Below, in pieces: positions 29,374-39,322 of a DNA stretch of 64,000 bases. The notes under the pieces were generated by a model. The model worked only from the letters and a program-made list of their open reading frames with translations, was not told the DNA's origin and made no database searches. The DNA lies in contig OZ237748.1 in NCBI GenBank assembly GCA_965178125.1, positions 1,116,001 through 1,180,000 of the forward strand, written 5' to 3'. How positions within the stretch are numbered: position 1 is the stretch's first letter; each line of letters opens with the position of its first letter. A program made the position numbers and the translations under genes. This DNA is from Bilabrum cf. latius (Eukaryota; Bigyra: Bicosoecida; Bigyra; Bicosoecida).

Positions 29374-30022
29374 TATTAGGCCTTGGGGGGAATAGCATCG
29401 TTTCAAGCTGGGATGTACACTTGGAGGCCTTTCCACATCGCAAGTCTTTTATGGCTTGCAAGATATTCTCTGGCACTACCCGTGTGAGCTTTCGTTGTGT
29501 CTCAACACTTCTTCAAACCACCTGTCTCATTTGTTGCAGCGTGCAAGTCGTTCACATCAGTCTATCTCCACGCCTGGCGTGACATGCGACAGACCGGCTG
29601 CTTGTGGTCCAGGCCAGGTTTACCGCCACTTACATACTCTGCATAGCATATCCCTCATATATTATAGACTAAAATCGAATACTACGGGTAGACTTCATGC
29701 AAACGAACTGTTTCGAATGCACTGCGACAGAATTCCACTGAGATACTGCGCAACGGACCTCACCACTCCAGATTTTAGGAATAATATATTCATTAGCACG
29801 TTGTATGCCTGAATGAAAGCTATTTATTCCTAAATGACGTGCAACAATGCATCCAATATCATATGGAGGCCTGGCGAGCGTAAGATTCGATACCATCAAA
29901 TCGGGAAATCGGGCAATGCAACCGTATGCAACCATTTCTATCAGTGGATTGAAAGTATGAAAGTACCAATGAACTCCGTCTGTCGCATGCAATTGATGAT
30001 TTTAGCATATTGTTTCATTTAG
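29374..30022. other. Intergenic, no gene seen
   Basis: Lower GC than the neighbours. Only short open frames on both strands, without recognisable domains. A possible splice acceptor (TTTCATTTAG) precedes 30023. Confidence 0.5.
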
Positions 30023-30571
30023 GTGCTCCCGATGTGCCAAGGGGTCCCCATCACACGGGAGAACGAGGGAGATCTTTTGCTTGGCAGCCAGGCACGCGCC
30101 GCTGCTGGGAAGGCGGCAAGTTCACGCCTCAGGGGGGTTATATCGGGCGACCAAGAGCAATTCCCTGCTACAAATACTCACAATACTTCATCTAGCTCAG
30201 ATGCTATGGCATTCGAGCAAGTTGCGGCCTGGGGAAGGGCCCGCGAGGGACACAGCGGGTGCGCTTACCTGCATCGCCCCGCAAAAGATACCAGGCCAGC
30301 TTACGCGTTCAACCTGGTGCTTGAAGGATTGTACACGTATGTAGTCGAGATAGGTCCCATGCAGTTCATCAAAGCAGGCTACTTTAGGGATACTCTAGAG
30401 TTTCGAGGCGCTTGGAGGAGCAGTCACAGTCGCCAGCGCTGGGACTTCAAGTGCGACGTGCCGGCCCCGCTCCGACAGTTCGCTTGGAGGACCAGATTAC
30501 CGTGTGAGATTGAAGTATTTCTAGCCATCCTGATATGCACCGCATGTCGCTCCACTAGTATCGTCAATTGA
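30023..30571 (+). CDS. Hypothetical protein or exon
   Basis: An open frame of 182 codons ends at TGA (30569-30571) without TAG. The first true ATG is at codon 4. A pyrimidine-rich TTTCATTTAG stands directly before 30023, so this could be an internal or last exon. The C-terminal part has aromatic-rich, fold-like sequence (GLYTYVVEIGPMQFIKAGYF). No family recognised. Confidence 0.35.
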   Translation: MLPMCQGVPITRENEGDLLLGSQARAAAGKAASSRLRGVISGDQEQFPATNTHNTSSSSDAMAFEQVAAWGRAREGHSGCAYLHRPAKDTRPAYAFNLVLEGLYTYVVEIGPMQFIKAGYFRDTLEFRGAWRSSHSRQRWDFKCDVPAPLRQFAWRTRLPCEIEVFLAILICTACRSTSIVN

Positions 30572-30694
30572 AGAGTCCGACGAGCAACCGGCTGATGGTC
30601 GCTCGTTGTTGCCATGCCTTGCATCGCACCTTAGAAGCCAAGTTTCGATTTCTATATCGCAGCAACTGAGGTTGTACTCGTCGATGCAAATCCA

Positions 30695-32347
30695 GTGTCT
30701 GCAAAAGGCGTGAAAAGGGATATTTTCCCAGTCATTGAGACTGCCAGTACGAGGCAAGGAGTCGATTCGAGCAGCGACGGGGCGGCGGCAGGAGGTGCAA
30801 GCGACGCTGACAGTGTAGGTGGAAGTTCAGTCGATTCGAGCCGCCGAGAAATTGCAGTCGATGGATCGCAGGTGCCGGACCTTCAGTTCACAAGCAGACA
30901 GTGCGCCGCGGAGGGTGACGTGGACCTGATTCGGCAGCTGGTTGCAACCATTTTCTCACGGCGGCACACGGAGATTTGCTCCCTCGCCAACCTGAGCCTA
31001 GAGCAGTACTGCAGCACGCATGGGGGATTTCCAGAAGCCCTCGGAAAACTGCCGAAATCTGACCAGTCCCAGATCTTCGTGCAGCACGTCAAGACTGTGC
31101 AGGTTCTTGTGCGGGCCTCGATCGTGCCAAACTGCGGTGGAAAGGTTGGGCAGCGATGGGACAAGTTCGCCAATTCATTGACTCCAGCGGCAGAGGGCTG
31201 TGGCAGAGCTCCTAAGAAGATGGGTAGGTCTGGACGAGCGAGCAAGTAGGCAGACATACCGCCTCCTGGCGTGAGTAAGTGCCAAAAACTCGGATTGCAA
31301 TACTCGGGACTTGATGAGGACTGGCACCACCAGGAGAAGGAAGGGAAACGCGCCGTAGAACCGGATGGACCTGGTAGCGACGCCGGGGGGTCTGCTGGGG
31401 CGTACAAGACTGGCGGTGATATCGCGGGACCCGCGGAAGGGACAAAATCAAAGCGAAGGGAGGGAAAAGGTGCAGATGAAGAGGCCACCGGAGACGCAGC
31501 AGAACCGGAGAAACAGTCTGAATCAGCGCCAGCACCAGCACCAGCACCAGCATCAGCACCAGCATCAGCACCAGCATCAGCACCAGCACCAGCACCAGCA
31601 CCAGCACCAGCACCAGCACCAGCACCAGCACCAGGAGAAGGGGCAGGAGAAGGGTCAGCCGCAGGACCAGCAGCAGCTAGTGGAGCAGGAACTGGCGAAG
31701 AAGATCCAGATGCACGGACGGATCCGGAGACGTTCCAGTCCTGCCAGCTCCCTCACCCTGACAGAACTCAATTCGGTGTCCCTGGCATCCACGTCAGCAT
31801 GTATGGCCTCGAGAAGGAGATGCACAAGTGGATTAGATTCGCCGGCCTGAAGGCGTTCAAGCACATCTTTAATCTCAAGCCCCCCGACTCGCTGCGTGGA
31901 CTAGACGAGTTCTTCGCAGGGGCGTCGACCGGCAAGAGGCGCAGCAGCGAGGCCGGCGTGATGGCTGCCTGCAAAAAGTTCCACGCCGCAAGCTTTGCGA
32001 ACATGATGTCTCCTATCGATCTGGTAAAGACCGTGAGCGGCAGGAAATTTCGGGAGGTCATTGCAGCCATCCGTGCCGGTAAAGATCACGTCTCAACCAC
32101 AAAGTGGCTACAGCAGGAGGTAATCAATAATTCAGAGGATGATAAGGATCTTGGTATTGGGGCTGATGACAAAGCTGCAGACTAGATCCTTGAAGAGTGC
32201 TCCAATCTGGTGTCTGCATTCGATGTGATTGGCAGAGTGGTGACCCGTCTTCCCATGGCCGGACTGTTCGTGCAGAACGAGAATCGTGAATGGCTGATTG
32301 TGGCAGCGCCTTCCTCGGCAAAGTTTCACAAGTTTATTTTGATTTGA
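30695..32347 (+). CDS. Unrecognised protein with Pro-Ala linker, two in-frame TAG codons
   Basis: One frame runs from at least 30695 to TGA at 32345-32347 if TAGs at 31247-31249 and 32183-32185 are sense. Sequence on both sides of each TAG is of the same protein-like character. The N-terminal half has a helical segment with DLIRQLVATIFSRRH and ILVQHVKT-like stretches. An Ala-Pro/Ala-Ser repeat linker (PAPAPAS) at about 31525-31630 separates it from a C-terminal folded-looking region (KWIRFAGLKAFKHIFNL; DEFFAGASTGKRR). No domain recognised. The true start may lie upstream, since the frame stays open to about 30640. A solo retrotransposon repeat begins 16 bases after the stop. Confidence 0.65.
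31525..31632 (+). repeat. CCAGCA-type hexanucleotide repeat coding for Pro-Ala
   Basis: About 18 CCAGCA or CATCAGCA-derived units in frame with the gene 30695-32347. Confidence 0.85.
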
Positions 32348-32363
32348 TGCATGCAGTTGTTGA

Positions 32364-32693
32364 TCCTAACGCCGTATGGGGTTCGGTGTTGATGCCAGAG
32401 TGGGAGCGCGTGAACGTCTCGTTGGGTTCCGATGGCGGTTGCGACCGGGAAGGTGCGACCAAGCCAACGGATTGCTTGCGATGACGCGCATACCCTCTCT
32501 GTGTTCAGGAGAGGGGCGGAGATTGGGTACTTTTTGCCCACCCACCCAACCCCCTCCTCCTCGGCGGAGTAGTGCACGTGCTCTTCCCAGCCCCGGTCAG
32601 TCCGGTCAAGGGTCGCGCACAGGCACAGCTTTGTCAGGTCTTGCCATGTCTGATTCATTTATGAGACTAGTTTGCGCGTACCCTCTGGCATCA
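32364..32693 (+). repeat. Solo A-B repeat of the YR retrotransposon
   Basis: Full-length A2-spacer-B2 block (compare 4321-4650) with several substitutions, flanked by unrelated host DNA. It is more diverged than the copies in the AT-rich element. This is what recombination between the split repeats would leave behind. Confidence 0.9.
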
Positions 32694-32699
32694 ATACCT

Positions 32700-32880
32700 G
32701 TATCTACTTGATAATAGATCAGGGTCATGCGGCGCCATGGTGTCACGCTGTGCGTTGAGACTAGCAATGATATCAAAGATCACTGCATCATTCATGTCAC
32801 ACCGATCAGCTAAATCGGCCAAAGTGACCACAGATTGACCGGCAGCGCGAGAGGAGCTCGCCCTGTGCGTTTTGAAGCAG
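32700..32880 (-). pseudogene. Degenerate Gag fragment of the YR retrotransposon, antisense to the solo repeat
   Basis: The minus strand encodes VVTLADLADRCDMNDAV and LNAQRDTMAPHDPDL, matching residues near 40-80 of the Gag frame at 15922. It is in opposite orientation to the adjacent solo repeat, so two insertion events or a rearrangement must be assumed. Confidence 0.7.
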
Positions 32881-33399
32881 CGCCAGGCGAAATGCGTTCG
32901 CAGGAGACTTTTGGTTACTACTAGGGCAATAAGTACATATACCAGCGTGCATTTGAAATGGCTGATGTTTGCGTTTACCTTCGAGGGTTCAACCTGAGAC
33001 GCACACATCACGATTGCCCTTGGAGCCAGCTGATAGGCCTCTCGAAAAACTTTGCAAGCCGACTCAGAATTACAAAACATCGTAGTACGTGTCTTCTTGA
33101 GCACTGCCGAGATCAGTACCCTTGCGAACCTAGATACGATCAGATCGAATCCGATCGAATACCATAGATACCCGTAATTACCCAGAATATCAGTTCATCA
33201 TCCGATTCGGATATATTCGATTGTGGATTGATCTCGGAATCAGGTGAATAGGAAATTACCCACCATCCTTTCCGGATCAGATCGGATCCCCCAGATCCAG
33301 ATTCCGGAACAGAGAATTTAGTAGATCAGGGCTGGATCCATCAAATCCTAACATCCAGGAAAGCTGAGTAACTCTGGGTGTTCACGATGTGCTACAACC
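32881..33399. other. Intergenic, no gene seen
   Basis: Contains many GATC-bearing words (GGATCAGATCGGATCCCCCAGATCC near 33270) and only short frames. No feature recognised. Confidence 0.45.
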
Positions 33400-35209
33400 T
33401 CAAATATAGTGCATCCCGTGAACACCTAGCAATGCCTCGCATTCAACGTGCCCACCCCGTACAGCCGCTTCCAAAGCTGTCACATACTCACCAGCATCAC
33501 CTGAATCGACCCCCGGTAAACACCCCTTCCGATGATGCCCGCCAGCTAGCTTGCCCAATCGCAGACGCTTGGCCAGTTCCAGAGGCCGGCCCTCGCTCGC
33601 TGCTTTAAACACCAGCGCTGCATCCCTGTGCGCCTCCATCCCCTACCGCCAGCCCACCACCGCCCATATCTTATCGCGCGGATCTGGAGGTCCTTCCCGA
33701 AGTGTCTCGCGATCCCCTGTTGCCTTGAGGTGGTCGATGATGAGCCGGAGAAGCCGCTGGGGGTTGCCACGTGCTGATGGCAGCAGTGCTAGCACAAAGG
33801 ACGGCATGAACTAGTAGCTTAAAACCTTCAGATTGGCAGGCGGCTCCTGCAGCAAATGCTCGATCGAAGTCCCATCATCCGATACAAAGTCTAATCTAGC
33901 ACCGGCTTGCAACAGGTGCATGAGTCCGCTGATGTCTTCGTAGATCTGGGTTAGGACCACCAGAGGGAGGCCAGACTGGGAGGGAACAGGATCGGTGGAT
34001 TCTAGTGATGGCAAGCATAGTACCAGCTTTCCACTCATGGCTAATCGGCACATGAGATACATAATACTCGTGTAATTTGATTCTCACTTTATCTATCCGG
34101 TCCGCCGACATGCCGTGCTTGAGCAACAGCGGTATCTTGCCGTCAAATGCCCATGGAGCATATGCTTTGGTCTTCTCGACCACATGGCAGTCTGGATCTG
34201 CCCCTCTGGAAAGTAAGTTGCGCAATATTGCACCCTTTATTGGGGGTCTACACGATGGGAACTCCAGCAAAGGAGAATCGAACGGGTTGTGCTGCGATGG
34301 AGACGATACATGAGGGCAGGGCACATGCAGTACGACTTGCCCTCACGTTGCAAATGCCAAATACAGCGCATGCCATGCAATGCTCTCACGCTGTTGTCCA
34401 GTGGAACCCCAGCATCGAGCAGCAGTCTGCAAACTTCGGGGGCATCTGTCTTCGTGCCTAAGCAAAGGCAGTTTCGGACAACTGTGTAAGTCTGCGCTTG
34501 AGATATATGATTCGTTCTCCTCACATCCAAAATAAAGGTGAAATATTGGTCTAGTCTAAACACACAGCAGGCATGAAACAATACTCCCCTAACTCACCCT
34601 CTTGCACAGGTTCAGCCCATGACGGATTTGCAGCGCCACGCCCACCGCTCGGCCCATGCTGTACATCTCCTGCGGTCTCGCACATGATTGAGTTACTAGT
34701 TGGGAGTTGTTGCATTGTCAACATTCAATTGCACAAACGAATGATCTGCACTCTCACCGGTGGGATCCCCCAGCTGTACAGCAGGCCAAGCACCGATTCA
34801 AAGACAGAATCTTCGGCATCACTTAGCCAGGCTTCCATGCTCTGTCTCATAGCCTGCTTGCAGGGAGAATACGATTCAAAGCAGGATACCAGCTTGCAGA
34901 GCTACAGAATCAAATGCAAGGATACTCTTGCGATTCGGATTCACCCAGTGCGTGAAGTCAACTCCTGCCTCTCGGCAGATTTCCCAGTACGAAAGGGGCA
35001 GGTCTTTGCCACACAAAAACTTGATCGTTGACTGCAGTGATGTGACGGAGACCAACGGACGCTAGGAACTTCCCGACACAGCAGAAAGGTACTGAATGAA
35101 TGCAATGGCAACTCACTGGAGCGTATTGCAGCAGTTCATCAAGTTTGTCTCTGTGATGGCTGACAACTTTATCAAAGCCTTTGGCCTTGAGAAGATTCAC
35201 CAACTCCAT
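33400..35209 (-). CDS. Ankyrin-repeat protein, gene B (multi-exon)
   Basis: Paralogue of gene A in the same exon order: MELVNLLKAKGFDKVV at 35209, the AVRQ-type exon near 34790-34870, CRLLLDAGVPLDNS near 34400, LLSRGADPDC near 34200, LTQIYEDISGLMHLLQAGA near 33900-33960, ending at TGA 33400-33402. The Gln codon at 33948-33946 is CAG where gene A has TAG. An in-frame TAG after KVLSY (33813-33811) and another at the conserved GWR-TAG-GMEA site must be read as sense. The C-terminus (GVHGMHYI) differs from genes A and C, so the 3' end has been replaced. Confidence 0.65.
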
Positions 35210-36230
35210 GAATACTAGTCTTACGACAAATGATAAGACACTGGATTTGCTTTTGCAGAAATTGCATTGAAGCCGTGAGGGAACGTTCGTCAGGCTTCTA
35301 TAGAATATACCCCTCCTCAAAATCTTCCCTACTATGATCACACGTTGTAAAATATGGCGAGCGCTGCCCCTCAGTGCCTGATTAGCAGACGGCTTCATCG
35401 CCGCTCAAGTCTAATAGCGACCTTCCACCTTCCACATCCGCATGTGGTCGGGTGATCCGATCCCATAATCCGAGCCACTCGTCTCACAAACGCCCAAACC
35501 CCCACCTGCCCAGCCTTTGCCTCCCCCTTCCACTCCGCCCGATCAACCTGATGACCCCACCAATCATCTTCTCCTCCACTTCAACCTCCACCCCTTTGGT
35601 GAACTATCGCCCCATCCCCATCTGGTCCGCCCTCAACCCCCATTCGCTCACCCTTCGTCGCCGCCGCTCCTGCTCTTCATCCCTAGCCGCTCTCTCTCGC
35701 TCACTCCTCCGCATCGCTACGTCGCATCTGAGCCTGCACCTCGAGCAAGTCCTGCGCCCACCGCTCCACCTCAATCTCAAATACTGTGCTGGCCTCAACA
35801 ACCAACACGCTGCCATTGGGCGACGGGTTTCCGTAGCGTGCTGCCGGCCAGCCCCAGCCCTCGTGCAGAGCCCCTAGACCAGGACCCATCGCCTGACCCA
35901 GACGTGGATCCAGTGGCCCACTCGCCTAGACCGTCGAGCAGCAGCTGCAGCACCATTCTCCCGCCCCAACTATGCGAGTCTACATCCGCGTCCCCGACCT
36001 GTTCTATGGTACGCGCTACCTATCTATACATCCCCATCCATACCAGATCTGATCCAAATCTCAGAACTCCTTCGGATATCACCGCCCTTCTTTCCCACAT
36101 CCCAGCCCTGTCTGTGCCACTTGTTTCTTCGAATCCACCCACCCTATCCACCATGTATTCTTCATCCCTCCTCTTCGACACTTCATATTCATCTCACGCA
36201 TGTATTGCCTCCAGCGCACAGCCACAGCCC

Positions 36231-38051
36231 TCAACGCCATATACCCAAGTCCGCGCCCTGATCCTTCAGCAACGCCTCGCATTCAACGTGCCCACCCCGT
36301 ACAGCCGCTTCCAAAGCTGTCACACACGTACCAGCATCACCTGAATCACCCGCCAGCAAATAACCCTTCCGATGATGCCCGCCAGCCAGCTTGCCTAATC
36401 GCAGACGCTTGGCCAGTTCCAGAGGCCTCCCCTCGCTCGCTGCTTTAAACACCAGCGCTGCATCCCTGTGCGCTTCCATCCCCTACCGCCAGCCCACCAC
36501 CGCCCATATCCTATCGCGCGGATCTGGAGGTCCTTCCCGTAGTGTCTCACGATCCCCTGTGGCCTTGAGGTGGTCGATGATGAGCCGGAGAAGCCGCTGG
36601 GGGTTGCCACGTGCTGAAGGCAGCAGTGCTAGCACAAAGGAAGGCCTGCGCGGGTAGATTAATCCTTTGAGATTGGCAGGCGCCTCCTGCAGCAAATGCT
36701 CAATAGAAGTCCCATCATCCGATACAAAGTCTAACCTAGCACCGGCTTGCAGAAGGTGCATGAGTCCGCTGATGTCTTTGTAGATCTGGGTCAGGACCAC
36801 CAGAGGCAGGCCAGACTGGGAGGGAACAGGATCGGTGGATTCTAGTGATGGCAAGCATAGTACCAGCATTGCACTCATGGCTCAACTATTCATGGGGTAA
36901 ATACTACTTCCCTACCTTGATTCTCACTTTATCTATCCGGTCCGCCGACATGCCGTGCTTGAGCAACAGCGGTATCTTGCCTCTGAAAATCCATGCAACA
37001 TATGCTTTGGTCTTTTCGGCCACATGGCAGTCTGGATCTGCCCCTCTGGACAGCAAGGTACGCGATATTGCGCCTTTAATTGGCGGTTGACACGATGCAA
37101 ATTCCAGAAAAGGAGTATCGAAGGGATTGTGCTGTGATAGAGCAGGTAGGGAAAGAGGCGCAGCGCACGTGCAACAAAAGCACGTAATCCGTTGTAACTG
37201 ACAAACACAGCGCATGCCATGCGATGCTCTCACGCTGTTGTCCAGTGGAACCCCAGCATCGAGCAGCAATCTGCAAACCTCGAGGGCATCTGTTTTCTTG
37301 CCTAAACAAAGACAGTTTCGGACTATTATGTAAGTCTGCGCTCGAGAAAGATGTTTCGTTCGCCTCGTATACAAAAAAAGTAAAATATCATTCATGTTTA
37401 AACACACCGCAAGCATGAAACAATACTCCCCTAACTCACCCTCTTGCACAGGTTAAGCCCGTGACGGATTTGCAGCGCCACGCCCACCGCTCGGCCCATG
37501 CTGTACATCTCCTGCGGTCTCGCACATGATTGAGCTACTAGATCGGAGTTGTTGCATTCTCAACATTCAATTGCACAAACATATGCTTTGAACTCTCACC
37601 GGTGGGATCCCCCAGCTGTACAGCAGGCCAAGCACCGATTCAAAGACAGAATCTTCGGCATCACTTAGCCAGGCTTCCATGCTCTGTCTCACAGCCTGCT
37701 TGCAGATAGAATGCAATCCAAAGCAGGATACCAGCGTGCAGAGCTACAGAATCAAATGCAAGGATACTCTTGCGATTCGGATTCACCTAGTGCGTGAAGT
37801 CAACTCCTGCCTCTCGGCAGACTTCCCAGTATGAAAGAGGCAGGTATTTGCCACACAAAAACTTAATTGTGAACTGCGGTAAAGTGATGGAGACCAATGG
37901 ATGCTAGGAATATCAGGACACAGCAGAAAGGTACTGAATGAATGCAATGGCATCTCACTGGAGCGTATTGCAGCAGTTCATCTAGTTTGTCTCTGTGATG
38001 GCTAACAACCTCATCAAAGCCTTTCGCATTGAGAAGATCCACCAACTCCAT
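36231..38051 (-). CDS. Ankyrin-repeat protein, gene C (multi-exon)
   Basis: The third paralogue starts at MELVDLLNAKGFDEVV (38051) and ends at TGA 36231-36233, with the same intron positions as gene A. It is very close to gene A in the 3' half (36231-36480 versus 25080-25328) and shares about 700 bases of downstream sequence with it. It has CAG at 36788-36786 and TAG at the conserved GWR-TAG-GMEA position. Ankyrin motifs include CRLLLDAGVPLD, RTLLSRGADPDC and HLLQAGARLDF. Confidence 0.65.
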
Positions 38052-38706
38052 GAATACTGGTGTAACAACAACAAATAAGTCACTGGATTTGGTTTTTCAG
38101 TCAGGGAACGTTCGCTAGGCTTCCATGGACCATGAGAATTCTGGAGTTGTACGCAACACCCAGAAGAACTGGTGAGCGCTGCTCTTCAGCGCCCGAATAG
38201 CACGCGGCTTGATTGCGGCTCAAGTTTAATTGTGACCTCTCAACTTGCACACATCCGCATGTGGTCGGGTGATCCGATCCCTTGATCCGATTCACTCGTC
38301 ACACATATGCATAATTCCCCAACTGCCCGGCCTGTGCCTCCCACTTGTCATCCGCCGTATAAACCCGATCGTCCCAACAATCATCTTGTCCTCCTCTACT
38401 TCCTCAACCCCCTTCGGTGAACCGTCGCCCCTCTCCCTCTGGTCCGCCCTCACCTCCACCCCCATTCCCTTCGCCCACCCCTCGTTGCCGCCGCTCCTGC
38501 ACCTCCTCCTCACGAGCCGTTCTCTCTCTTCCCCTTTGCATCGCTGCTTTGCATCTGGACCTGCACCTCGCGCGAGTCCTGCGACCACCGCTCCACCTCA
38601 ATCTCAAAGACCTTGCCTGCCTCAACAACATATATGTACCCCACTTCAAAGTCTTCCCTATTTAGACTGGATAAAATTAAGGAAACATAAAATTCAGCGA
38701 GACATC

Positions 38707-39322
38707 CTTATGATCCCACCTCCCTCTTGGCCCTCCTCAGCGCCTGCACCACCCTCTCAAGGCTCCTCACAGACCCTCCCCGCCTCATGATCCCACCTCC
38801 CTCTTGGCCCTCCTCAGCGCCTGCACCACCCTCTCAAGGCTCCTCACAGACCATCCCCGCCTCATGATCCCACCTCCCTCTTGGCCCTCCTCAGCGCCTG
38901 CATCACCCTCTCAAGGCTCCTCACAAACCATCCCCGCCTCATGATCCCACTTTCCTCTTGGCCCTCCTCAGCGCCTGCACCACCCTCTCAAGGCTCCTCA
39001 CAGATCATCCCCGCCTCATGATCCCACCTCCCTCTTGGCCCTCCTCAGCGCCTGCACCACCCTCTCAAGGCTCCTCACAGACCATCCCCGCCTCATGATC
39101 CCACCTCCCTCTTGGCCCTCCTCAGCGCCTGCACCACCCTCTCAAGGCTTCTCACAGACCATCCCCGCCTCATGATCCCACCTCCCTCTTGGCCCTCCTC
39201 AGCGCCTGCACCACCCTCTCAAGGCTTCTCACAGACCATCCCCGCCTCATGATCCCACCTCCCTCTTGGCCCTCCTCAGCGCCTGCACCACCCTCTCAAG
39301 GCTCCTCACAGACCCGCTTGCC
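38707..39322 (-). repeat. 77-bp tandem array (8 units) at a gene 3' end, each unit containing the stop codon
   Basis: Units begin CTCATGATCCCACC at 38784, 38861, 38938, 39015, 39092, 39169 and 39246, with a partial first unit at 38707. On the minus strand each encodes SLERVVQALRRAKREVGS followed by TGA. The gene 39247-41799 terminates in the first unit it meets, so the other units are downstream, in the 3' UTR or beyond. Confidence 0.9.
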
